A stretch of 64,000 nucleotides of DNA, from positions 13,701,501 through 13,765,500 of the forward strand of contig CM028919.1 in the NCBI GenBank assembly GCA_016801845.1, written 5' to 3'. Below are positions 1 to 12,500 of the stretch, piece after piece; positions within the stretch are counted from its first letter, which is position 1; each line of letters opens with the position of its first letter. Under the pieces are notes generated by a model. That model did no database searches. It saw only the letters and a program-made list of their open reading frames with translations, and was not told where the DNA came from. Position numbers and translations under genes: made by a program. The DNA comes from Polydactylus sextarius. Its lineage: Eukaryota; Chordata; Actinopteri; Polynemidae.

Positions 1-2059
1 TCTTGATGTGATCGTGACACATTTCATGCAGCCTATTATTCTGTTCACAAGACATTGAATTTCAGATAAGACCCTGACAAATTTCACATATAACCTTAAT
101 CTTATCATCCTTTGTACAGTGCCGCCTCCTTCCTCTCCGTTCTCCTCTTCTGTTCTGTATTTCTCTGTCTCTCTCTTACGGAGATTAGGTGATAGTGAAC
201 AGCCATTGTTTTGGCGGGCGTCTTTGAAAGAATTGTTTAAAGGCTGATGGAGCTCACCTACTAGGGAGGCAATGCTTATTTCATCCATTTAAAGGCTAAA
301 ATGTTACACATCATGAATCCAATTTTCTCAGCCTTTTCTCTCTGAAGGCAGGGATTAAAGCCGAGCTGTCAGCTGGAGTGCCAGATCTTAAGACAACCCG
401 CAGATGTCTGCGATACTGCGCTCAGCTCAGCTCAGACAGTATCTACAATCTCCCGGCTTTTAATTTAGCATTAGACTCAGTAAGCAAAATCACAAGCAGT
501 TTCAATTAAACAGGTAACTCGCTGCTGTGGGTTTACATGAATCAACCTCCTCAAGGTGGCAAAAGGCCAATCATGATCGTTAAAAAGAATTAGTGCAAAA
601 GTGTGCTCTGAAAATAATTGCCATTGACTTCTTTAAGAGTAGAAGTGAGAATAGTATTTTCTCCCTAGAGGGAGAATTTGTTTCTTTTTTTTGTCTGAGA
701 ACTTTTGTCTTTTGGTCCAAGAATTGAGTTGAAAAAGTGAGTTTTAAAGCGCAGTCGAAGGGTTTTCCCAGATCTCACATGTGATTGTAAGAGTTCTGCT
801 TTATAGTCTGAACTTGTTTTATATCTTATTAATGTTGTTCATAAAATACATTCTTGATGAGTTTTTACTGTTTTCATATATCAGTATAAAACTATCTTGA
901 TTGTCTAAATGGCTCCTGGTTTCTTGGTCAACTTTTTCTTCCTCGCTAATTTCAACCTCTTAAATGTCGACAAGGTTTTTAAAAAATGCTCTCCCTCATT
1001 ACTGGACTCCCTGGTTTTAAAGTTCACTGAATTTAATTGGAGTTTTATAGGATAATACGAGGTAAAAAGCCCTCTTAAAGGAAAGACATTCCTCTCAGTC
1101 TCTCTTAGGGAAGCTCCTCTCTCCAAAGAGTGGTCTTGCTGTCTCTGGCGGCAGACTAATGGCAGCTTCTAGTGGGCTTATTTGGGTTTAATGTGGCATA
1201 ATGAGGTTAGGTAATTGGGTTTAGGTCAAGTTGTAAAACAGGTTCAGAGGAGACAGAGATGTGAAGATCATGTAAATGAGTGGTGTTAGATCGCTGAAGG
1301 CTCACACCAATGGCTACTCAAAGACTTCTCAAATCACGTACTGTACGAGTGCAAGCTCGTTCCACCTGTCCTCGTTTCCAAAGGGTTCCAGTAACCTCAA
1401 GTCAGTCAGGAACATCAATTAAGAAAACACTCATACAAGTGCTAAGTGGTCTTAGGAGAAATGCCTCCACATTAATGCCATCTTTATTTTATCATTTTAT
1501 CACTCACTCATGTCTTCCACAATTTCCATCCTCCTCTTCCCTCCTTGTAAATATCAAATCATGTATCATATATTATTTAAGAGCAGGGAAGTTAATGAAC
1601 ATATTAAAAAATGTGGCATCCCCTCAGCAATTTGGAGCCAATTATTAAAATTTGTTAAAAGGCATGACTAATTAAAGAGGATATTTAAATGGGATTGAAT
1701 TTTAATGCTTTTTTTTTCTCTCCGCCCTTATTACCTTTGTGGCAGGGTTAAGATGAGAGGATGTTGAGATTAGATATTCTCACACTAATTAAGACCACAG
1801 ATCCCCTGGGAAGAGAATAAGGGCCTGCTCATTCTCTCTCTCTCCACACTCTCTCCACCCTCCCTCCCATCCTCCACTGTGGCCCTTCGTCTCTCCCCCT
1901 GCAGTGCTGGACCACTGGGGCCCGGAGGAGAGACACAGCTGGGATTAAGATGAACTCGGTATGGGATGCGACGTCCTTCCTTCACATCTCCTCTCCCTTC
2001 CCTCTCGTCTCCCATCCATTGCTCCCCATGGGGGCTACGGATGACACATTAACCTTTGA

Positions 2060-2350
2060 GGCTGTCAGGCCATGAGAAAAGAGAGATTCTCACATTACGA
2101 TTAACTTTGTTCCTTTAATTAAACACATGAACGTGCCGATGAACTGAGCCACACCATGCCGCGGAATAGAGGAGCTATATTAGGTTTTTGGAGACATTAT
2201 TAAGAACAATTCAGTTAATTTTTTTGATTGCGATGGCATTACTGTCACAACTGTGCATCACTTCATATAGGTCATCAGTAACTTGTTAATGATTATGTCA
2301 ATCAATTAACAGGCACCCACAGGAAGAGAAAATGGAAAATGTTGAAGAAT
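2060..2350. promoter_or_regulatory. candidate non-coding regulatory element in DPH6 intron
   Basis: Non-repetitive, TAAT-rich stretch with several homeodomain-like cores (TTAATTAA, GTTAATGATTA) and GTCAATCA at 2297-2304, the reverse complement of a PBX-type TGATTGAC site. There is no coding potential. Conservation is not tested, so this is a pattern-based guess. Confidence 0.25.
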
Positions 2351-3391
2351 AAGGCAATCCATTTCCAGTGACCGTCAAGGTGTGCGTACTTTGTGTTTTA
2401 AGATTTCTTTTTAAGATTTTAAAAATTCTTAAAAAAGATTTTAAGAAATATTTTTACAATAAACTCATTAGCTGGAGCATATAACTACATGGTTTGGTAT
2501 TTCCTAAAATTTGAACATTTTACAATCATGTCCTGTTATGTTATTATTGTTCCATTCTTTGTAAAAAAAAAAAAAACACCTGGTACTCGGGGAGCTTTTG
2601 TTTTTTGTCAGAACAGTGAAGAATGTACAGTAGGAAAACGTAGGCTGCACTTTTTCTGTGTGAGGAGAGTTGTTTACAGGGTGACATGGAGTTCAACTCG
2701 GTGCCATCAGAAATAGGCGTCTGGCAGACGAAATCAGGATTTAGTGTCACAAAAGAGTAACACCTTCCAAACAGCTGAGTAAAGAGTCCAGCGTTTAAGT
2801 CTCCACTTTTATTCCTGCTAATATGTACATAATCCCAAAAACGGCTGATCAAGGTTCTAATCTTTCACTGATGCTGTGGTCTAAATCTGGGTATCTTAAA
2901 AGGGCAGAGGGATAGAGCAAGAGGCTGATTTTGTTTTTTTATAAGACTATTTGTTTGGTTGGTTATTTGTTTTTTTTTATGTCTGAGGAGTGAGGGCCAG
3001 TGAGCTTGTATTTTAGGAGTGTGCCACCACTGGGTATGCATACAAAGCTCTCCTCCACCCTTCTCTTCCCCTCCTTCTTTTCTCTCCCATGCCTGTGAGT
3101 CACTTCCATGCACCATTGCAGGGGAAGGGGAGGGAAAAGGCAAATAAACAAGATCTCTTTTCAGAGTTTATGTTCTCAAAGAGAACTAGATGAGGGGGTG
3201 GTGGGCGAGATGGTGTGGGGGGTCTGCGGCCAGCAATTGAAAACTGTTGCCCTTACCCGGAGAGATCTGTGTACACTACTTGCAAAGTCAAACAAATAGA
3301 TCCAGGGTGCAGGTTTACGTGTGTGTTTGTGCGACTGCCCGTAAACCTCCCCGCCTGTCATCTTCAATCACTGTTCTCTGTTCCTGATCAG

Positions 3392-3393
<2 letters not shown>

Positions 3394-3429
<36 letters not shown>
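3394..3429. repeat. (CT)18 microsatellite
   Basis: Perfect CT dinucleotide tract about 90 bases upstream of a DPH6 acceptor; on the + strand it forms an extended pyrimidine run. Confidence 0.97.
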
Positions 3430-3433
<4 letters not shown>

Positions 3434-3459
3434 ATCCATGTGTCTGTGTGCGATGATGT

Positions 3460-3478
3460 TTGTGTGTGTGTGTGTGTT
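3460..3478. repeat. (TG)n microsatellite
   Basis: About nine TG units between the CT tract and the DPH6 exon at 3519. Confidence 0.95.
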
Positions 3479-3518
3479 TCATTCTTTTCTTTGTGTATAT
3501 TTCCCACGTGGGTGCCAG

Positions 3519-3580
3519 GCCTGGATCCAGAGAAGCACTTAGGAAAACCTCTGGCTGACATGGAGCCCTATCTGAAACAG
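3519..3580 (+). CDS. dph6: DPH6 coding exon: GLDPEKHLGKPLADMEPYL segment
   Basis: Acceptor ccag at 3515-3518; the first two bases complete a glycine codon begun in an exon left of the window. The donor is gtcact, a weak but usable GT. The peptide matches the C-terminal third of the diphthamide ligase domain. The stretch just upstream is a long CT tract followed by a GT tract. Confidence 0.9.
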
Positions 3581-6500
3581 GTCACTGACTGGTGGAAACT
3601 CTACCGCCCTCTTGACTGCAGTACTTCTATGTATTTCTCTGTGTATGATTTGTACAAAGTCAGGTTACCTGATGTTACATATTCAAAGTCTTCAAGTAAA
3701 CTCAAAACTTAATATTACAGTGATTTTAGTAATGTAAAACTTTTAATTACTATTGGGAAATCAGGAACTTTTGTGAGTTTGAATACATTGTTTTGTTTTC
3801 ACTGATTAGCTTTCACAGAAGTATGGCGTTCATATTTGTGGAGAAGGAGGTGAATATGAAACCTTCACCCTTGATTGTCCTCTCTTCAAAAAGAAGATTG
3901 TTATGTGAGTAAAGTATTTACTATACGTGGCTGTGTAAACTTTGTAAAGTTGTTTTGTTTTTTTCGCTGATGATTTATGGACATTTTTGTGTGTTTGTGC
4001 AGTGATGCAGCAGAGACAGTGATCCACTCAGCAGATGCCTTTGCTCCAGTTGGATACTTGCGCTTCAACAAGATGCACACCGAGAACAAAGACTGTGTGA
4101 GTCAAACTTCTGAAAGAATCCACGAGTATAACTTGTCTCACAAATAAGATCAATGCCGTTCAATGCTGAATCAATAATTTTACAACAAAAGTTTGAATGG
4201 CTTTGGGTTTGATTACTTTAAAACCAGTCTGAGGGCAAAACAAATACAAGAACAAAACCCTTTGGTGTCTGACAACTTTGTCGAGGAGAAGAGAAACACA
4301 GCACTGTAGGGCAGGGTTCAGATCAGCCTCCAGAGGTCCAATCTCTCTCCCGCACTCTCTTGCTCTTGGTCTCTCCCTTCATCCCTCGTACTCTCTCCTC
4401 TAGCCCCACATGGCCTACTTTGACGTCTGCAATATTCACTGCAGCCTGAAACTAGGCCCAGCTTAATAAACATGTCTGCTCACATTAAGGCGCTTTGCAT
4501 TCAGGTAGCTGGCTTAGCGGACACAGGCGGGGGGTTGCAGAGAGGCACTGGGAAATAGCTTTTGGTATAATAGAAGGAGCTGAGTGAGGCTTCACAGACC
4601 GGAAGGGTGACACTTTGAAACATTTTACTTCCACTGGAAGAACTGAAAACTTGAGCAGGTTTTTTTTTTTTTTTTTTTTTTTAAATGCTGCAATAGATTG
4701 ACATTGACCTCATTTCTGTGTAACTTTTAATTACTCGTGTTCATAGTGGTGTCTGGTTTAATTAGACACCTACTAACTGATGAGCGTTCCTGGCGACAGG
4801 AAGTGCTGCTCGCACGGTTTTGTATTTGTTGCAGCGAGTTAAGAGTATAAGAGGGATGGTGCTCGCCTGTAGCTCAACATGCCTCCAGGGTAAAAGCATG
4901 TGATTTGCACGTGTGTTTCTTTGCACATCACTCAATAATGTGTTGTATTTGTATATGTGCAGGAGAGAGTGCATTAATGTTTGTAGCCTTGTGTGTACGT
5001 GTGTGCATGTGTCTGCATGCTGGGTGGGGGGTGGGACTGTTATGGACAAAAAACATACCCCCATCCCACAACCTTCGTGACCCTGCAGCCTCACTCCCTA
5101 CAGCTATGTATTTTTTCACTCCCCACGCTGCTGCTCCCACCCCCCATCACACAAACACACGCACACTCCCACAGCCCTCCCGCCCCCCTCTAGGTTTCTG
5201 GGGGAAGAGCAGGAAGATCCAGGGTCTGCGAGGGGTGGGGAAGTGAGAGTGGGGGTGTATGTAGGCAACCAGGGGAGAACCTGCCCTGGTTCAGCCTTCT
5301 GAAGCTCTTCTCGTCAGGGTGACAGATCTGCGGTGACACCAGCACTAGAGGAAACTGCACCGGGCTCAGGGGGTGGGGATGGACCACCATCATTTGCCCT
5401 CCGTTAATGCTAGTCAAGCTATTTTTCATGCTGGCCAGGAGAGAGGGGCTGAAGTATAATTAATTTGATTATCATATGGCCTAATGCAGTTGACAGCAGA
5501 TGAGGGGGGTGAATGAGTGTTGTGCAGGGTGAGGGAGGGGGGAGCTGAGGAAATATGAAATATGTATTTAAATATGTGACGCCCCAGCAGGGTTTGGCAG
5601 GTAATATGTATGCCTTAGTGAATGGTTATGATTTGTTATTTAAAGAAGTAGCAGAGTGTGGTAGAAGTAAAAAGAAAAAAGAAACATGGTGAAATCCAAA
5701 ACATGTCTCAGCCATCCAGTCATGAGTTTTGACTGACAGCCAGCGTGATTGAATCTACAGTATCAGAAAACACCACTCCCTATTTGCCTGAACTACGAAT
5801 ATGTTAGCATGTTGTTTCATATTCATTCACCTTGAAGTTATGTGTGTCTGGGCCCTTGTCATGAAAGACTGACAAATACAGGCGGCTTGGTGGGGTATTT
5901 GAAAAGGTTGGCTAATTATACAGCGTTTTGTCTGTCTATGCAAAAGGCTCAGTGCTCTTTGGTGGGCGTTTGGCCTGATGTATTCCCTGTGGTGCTTTAT
6001 TGCAGGATGTGGTGGCGAGAGCTTTGCCCCATGGTAGTTGTCCTTGCCAGAACGCCATTGACAAGATGACTGAGGAGGTGGAATATGCTGATCAAGCTGG
6101 AGACAACCAGCAAGAATTTACATCAAGTGGTGACCTTAGTTGTCAGCAGGGCCACGGTAAGATTCATTTATTGTGAGACATGCATGTGTGAGCGTGTGTG
6201 TGTGTGTTTGCATGCATGTGTGGGTGTGTCACATGATATCTGTGTGTGGTGAGTGCTCCCTGAATCTGTGTCATGCGGCCAGCATCATGATGCTGGTAGT
6301 TTTGAGTGATTGTTTGACAAGAGCTGTCATTTTAGAAGTGTATTTGTGACAGTCTGAATTCATTTTTCCTTTGACATGAACCACCTATGCATGAGTTCCC
6401 TCTCATACAGTATCTGTCTTGGTTATGAATGAAGACAAATGTGATATGATATATTTATTTTGTCCTGTAAGTCACGATCAAGCCTTATAAACACACATCT

Positions 6501-9500
6501 AATCCTTTGTGGCGCTGACAGCACGCAGGACTTATGCAATTCTTGAACTGCTAAGGGTCTTCATCATTTTATTGTATCTCCTCCTGCAGATCTCCCTCCG
6601 TCCTGCTCACCTAAAAGCTCTAGAGGCTATCAGTGGATCTCTGGTATCAACGGACTTCACAGCCAAGACCCTGGGATCCAGGGGCAGACATCAGCAGCTT
6701 TCTTACAGATGCAAAGTAAGGGAAAGTGTAAAAATATACAAGAGTGTGAACACTTACGAGGAATAGAAACTGTGGACATGCTTTTAAATATGTCTACCCT
6801 CAGGAAAATCACTAGGATCTACTAGAAAATTCTTTTTTGCCTCTCTGAAATCGCAGAAGAAAAAGGCACACAAAACGACACACAAAAGTAACACAACCTT
6901 TAATATGCCATGGTTTCTTCGATCAAATATACTCACATCTTTGATATGATCAAGGCGAAATGATACAGAATTCCTTTGTCCGTGGGTTATTTAAGTATCT
7001 TAGTAACACAGATTCTTCAGGGCTTACTGTACCAGTCTTTATTTTAACCCTAAAGAAACATAGAAGGAACATACGGGGAAACTTCTTTGACCCCTGGGTG
7101 TCTTTCTCTCTCCCTGCTGTGTTAGTTAGACACACAGGAGGAGGTGTTGCTGAGCTTGAAAAGTTGTGTTTGTTAACTGAGCAGGCAACACCCAGTGTGT
7201 GTCAGAGGCTCAATTTGTCACAAGAATGGGATAGTCAGTTGGCCACCAAACAAGCAAAGCATTTTTTTATAAACCCATACCAGGCGTCTTTTAAAACATA
7301 CACACGCACACACATAGTGAAGTCATGTTGGGTGGGTTATCGTTTTTGCCCTGAAGAAGTTTAAAAGTGCACACTTTAACAGTGTATCTCAGTCTTTTAT
7401 TCTCTTTCTCCTTTTTGATGGAGAAAGAGGAGCAAAAAGATGAAAAGCATATTTAATGTTTATCGTGGTGCTCGGCTGAACAGCCTTCACAGTGCAGAGA
7501 CAATATTAAACAAGTTAATATTTAATGAACAGCCTCTTTGTATGAGGGCGAAGTAGTCTGAGACGCTGGTGTTGGCAAAGGAAAAACAAACTTGAAGCTC
7601 TTTCAAATGATTGTAGGGAGAACGGCGTTGCTTTGAGCCCTTGTGCCTGCATTTGCATCCAAAAAGCCTACGACGTGCACACATTAGGAGTTAGACTGCG
7701 TCTTTCAATGAATTTCAATGTTAGAAAACAAATGATGGTTTAAACTGTCAACTGTTTTTATGGGTATGTCACAGCTAATAATTCTGGTAGTTTAAACTAA
7801 TCTGAGTTAACATGATCATAAACCGATAAAGAATCTACCCCTTAAAGCAAATAACAGTACACTGACTTTGACTCAAACAGTATAAGTTCAGTGGTGATCA
7901 TGTGCAGTGTAGATGCTCCTACCACATCTGTCATAATACTATGGATTGTTTGTTTGAATGACCTTTGTTTCTAGTGGTCAATAACCTTGATGGTTACATG
8001 ACAAATCATAACACGAACTTCCACAAATTCAATTGTCATTTTGGATGCAGTGTCCTCCGTCTCGGCTGCCAAGCGTCTCATAAATTTTGCCAAAAACAAA
8101 CGTCTCCACATTAAAAAGCCAAAACAACTTATCAGCATCAGAAAAGCAAAACAAATACAGGCTTTTCAACGGAGTCTTGTCAAACAAATATTTTATTAAG
8201 TCAGTATACACAGGTCAGTAACATACAAAATGAAAATCATCCTCAACAATGGCAAGATGACAAAAAAGAGACACAGATGTTGTTCATTGTTCAAGAATGT
8301 CTTTATATCTGTCTACTGCTATTGGCAGTAAAAACTGAGGAACTAAGCAAGAATGTGCTGGAGCCCATGAAAACATCACAAATTTGGATTTTACTTGGAG
8401 TATAATGCTTTTTCTAGTTTTATCATGTGTGGTAAACCAATGCTTTTATCAATGTTATAGTAAGTACTGTCATGTTACAGTGTATTTATTGATGACGTGC
8501 TGCCTGTGAACAGGTGAGATGGACAGCAGAGGCTGGAGGATGAAGGACATTGTCCTGGTTCACTTGTATGTGAGCAGCATGGAAGACTTCAGTCCACTCA
8601 ACACAGTTTACAAGAGGCACTTTGGCATAAACCCTCCAGCCAGGTAAGAGTGCAAATACACATACCATTGTTTGTCTTCTTTGTTCTGGAGAAGCTCAAA
8701 GGCAAAGCTTCTTCTTTAATTTGAGTTATTACTACAGCAATCATTCCACATTCCCCATATTTCCTTATAGGGTATGTGTCCAGGCTCCTCTGCCTGCAGG
8801 TCAGCTGATGCAGATGGATTGTCTGCTTCATGACTGGGCTGAGCCCCTGCAGGAAGACTGCTTCCACCACAGAGAAGCTCTACATGTCCAGGGCCTGTCC
8901 CACTGGGCTCCAGCCAACATCGGGCCCTACAGTCAGGCCTTGAGGGTAAGACTCTAAAACACACAACAAGGAGAGGTTTTGGGCTCTATTCTGAATTTGA
9001 TGACAGCCAGAAAGGAAATAATTTACTGAGACTAATTTGTCATGTAGAGCTCCAACTAATAATGATTTCTATCATCATTTGGTTTTGGGGTTTAACTGAT
9101 CCATGCTTTTGTCAATACAGTGTCTAAAAGTAGTGAGAAATGGTCAACCATGACCAGAGATCAGCCAGATCACTCTCAGATATCTAATTCTGTGCCTGTC
9201 AAATTTACACTCGTGCACTGTGTGATGATTCATGCTGTGCACAGTGTCACAGACGTAGCTACACAGATACACACGCAATGTCAGTGGTGTTGAAGTCTCT
9301 GGTCAATGAGTGAGGAAGAAACACAGCTTGCAGTCTTGTAATTCCTGTAAAGACACCTCTCTGCCAGTGTTGCTGCTGCACAAATACTGCCAGCTTGTCT
9401 TTCTATATTGAGTTCGCCTTGGATAATGGCCATCAATAAATATAGTCATCCATCATTGATGAGCAGTCTGAAAAGTGAAGAGTTGTTACCAGAAAGCAGT

Positions 9501-12500
9501 GACGTGTTTTTTTACCCTCATTGAGAGAGAGAGAGAGAGAGTGTGAGAGTAAGAGGGAGGGAGAGAGAGAGAGACTGAAACAAAGATCATTTAACCTGGA
9601 GCAGTTTTGTAGTTATTTACGAGGCACTATTTTATTATGAACATAAAATTGTAATCTACATAAAAGAGTGTGTACACTATCTTTTCTTCTGTCTAAGATT
9701 CTTATCAGATAGATAACAGTTCCATTATTATTATTGTTGTTATTATTATTATTTTTACAGGTAAGTTATTATTACAGTTCGTTGGCTACTGATTCCAAAG
9801 ACTAAAGCATCTTCTTTTTAATCTCTTGATCATTATGTGGGAGAAGCGATAAGCCAAATCAAAGTATCGCTTTGAGAAGATAAGTAATAGATTAATGGAC
9901 GAGTACTGAGAATTAATGTGATGAGTGACGAGTCTCTGTTTCTTATGACAACTCACAGTGCTTGACTCATACAAAGTAACTCAACTGTCTCAGATTACAT
10001 ATTTGTGTGCATGCATGCATGCAGATGGATATGGTTGTTGTTCTGTGTGACAGTTCATTCCCATTACTACTTTTGTGCGCACATGTAAATATGTATGCCC
10101 ATTACAGTGGGCGGTATGTATCCATTTTTGCACTTGTTTGTAAAGCTACGAATCAAACTTCTTTCATATTGTTTAAAAACCAGAAAGAATGTGGAATTCA
10201 AAGGCAGAACAGAGGAAGTGTGGGCCGTGGTTGCACGGTTGGCTTGGTGTTTTGTTTACCCAGTGTGTATTGTATGGGATTACACTTGTCAAGGTACTGT
10301 CAACAAGGATAGTGTCCATCTCCTCCACACTGTCCTTGATCCTACAGCCAAATCCGTCTATGAGTGCGAACATGTGTGGATTAGCCATTTGTTTCGAGCT
10401 CGACGGCATATATCACCAGTGTGTCACTGAAGCTCAGAGGATCTTGTGCAGTTTGGATTCCTGAGATGTAACCTACAGAGTCAGGGTTGCTTTTAACATG
10501 CCAGCAGTGTTTGATTTCCTCAATGGAGTCTCATTGAGACATGAAATTGAAGTCAGCTGTGGGCATGTGTTATTGCATCTGGAAAACAGTATAATCTCTC
10601 ATCCCTCTAATGATCGTTCATATCCAAAGCAGTTTGAGAAAAAAGTGAGAGGAGTTTGCTTGCTCAAAGCTGTGCATGACGCTTAATATGAACCCTGTGT
10701 CGTCTCTGCGTGTCTGCTCCTCCTCCACGCTACAATGACTTAATTTGATCAAAAATGTATTAACAACTCTTCAGTACAGCTCAAGATTTTTACATATTGA
10801 TACAATTACCCCCTTGCTGTGAGCAAGCATGCAGTGCCACCCCTCCTCTCACCAAGTACCACGTTGAATCCATCTTAATGACAATTTTCCTTGGTGACTG
10901 TTGCCGTGTGACACCATGGCGACAGGGCTTTGGCAACAACAGAGACTGAAAAGCTGCTGTATGAGACCAAATAACCTGGAGCCCTCCACTGTCTGTGGAA
11001 ATGAATTAGTAATTAAATGAAGGATCCAGTTATACATGGGGGTTGGGAAGGGAGGGTTGGAGGGGACTTGAAATGATTAAAGGATGAATTTGTGTTCTTA
11101 ATTATAACAGGATAATGTAATAATTTTGTGCAGCAGAGGTGTTTTGTGATGAGTTCTTTGAAGGGGTTGTGAGTTATGACTTAATGGAAGAAATAAATAG
11201 TAAATGACTCTGCCCTTCGATGAGTTATTCTAGTTAATTGTTTACTTTCTTGTTTGCCATAGCTTCTGTTTAGCTACTAACGCTTTAAATCTGATCAATG
11301 CCTGAGTGTTTTGTGACCAGAATATTTAATTTGACAAGTGTCCAGTGGTTTGAAAGCGAACACATGGCTACTGACAGAACGTGGCAGGCTCTGGTCCTGC
11401 AGGATTTGACCACAGTAGGTCTTAACAATGAAGAGTGGTAGCGGTGGAGGTGGAGAGAAACAGCGTTAGGGTTTGGCACGTGATGGATGCTGGATCTTCA
11501 GTCTCCATCCGTCCATTCATCTATCTATCTGGCTTGTCATGTCTCTCAGCTTCTCAGCTCTGGGGAACAGCAAGCTGACTGAATGTCGACTTGGCCTGGA
11601 AGACTGACAGATTCGGATCTGACTTGATTTAAAGAATTAGTTAACCTTTATGATGTCAAAGCTGGAGGCCTTGTGGTATTTTATGTTAATGTATAATATG
11701 GTGATAGTTTAGGTAAAAGCCGCAAGCTATGACAATGAAAACAAATATTTAATGTATGTTGTTTGACGTGTGAAGAGGTTGTATTCACCGTTATATTACT
11801 CGTGGTGCAATATTTCATTTGGAAGCCATTTAGTATCAAAGTTCTTGCCACTAATTTTTTGGTTTCTTTTGCTGTCTCATTTCTCAAAGATCTAATGCAA
11901 ATTTTGCTTTGATTGCTTTTAGACACAATTTGCATAATCCAATTAAGATATAAGAAATGTCACTCTTTTATTACATCAGTCAATTCATTAAGAAACAAAA
12001 GATGCTCTCAGACATCCAGTTTTTTTTCCCTTTTTCTTTTACAAAATATCAAAACAAATCCCCCCATTATAACGAAAGCCAAGTAATTGTGTGCTTTTAA
12101 AAGAAATAAAAGTTATTACTTCATTTTCTGTCGGTTGTTTCTTCTTAGAAGGAGCTTTTAAACTATTCTGTTGCATTAGCATAATAGCAGGAGGAAAAAG
12201 AGCATGGGTCTGTTTCTATAGCCAGCAATGTCCCACATTTTTACACAGAAATCCATTTATACTAATAACAGACGATTACGCTTATGAGTTGCCAGATGGA
12301 AAAAATTGACATATCATTTACAGAAGTCAGAGACGACTAGTCTCAAGTCGTACGCTCTTTTACTGTTTATCTATTTAGATTAATGCTCCCTGTTCTCTCA
12401 CATTCCCTTTGGATCCCCATTTACTGACGCAAACACAATAGCCAAACCTGGTTTGAATAGAAAGACTATCAGTTGAATGATTGTTAAACATCTCCTCTTT

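Larger units (their letters stand above)
1..3518 (+). other. DPH6 intron (3' part), with candidate regulatory blocks
   Basis: No exon of DPH6 or another gene is recognisable. The open frames are short and lack family motifs. The stretch holds non-repetitive AT-rich blocks (about 180-520, 1620-1760, 2060-2350) resembling conserved non-coding elements, and ends in CT and GT microsatellites before the exon at 3519. Confidence 0.6.

Noticed and set aside
3215..3712. 165-codon open frame spanning a DPH6 exon
   Set aside because: Only the 3519-3580 part is coding. The rest translates CT and GT microsatellites and intron.
4905..5246. 113-codon open frame with a C- and H-rich product
   Set aside because: Lies in GT/CA- and C-rich simple sequence inside a DPH6 intron, has overlapping frames of similar length on the other strand, and no family motif.
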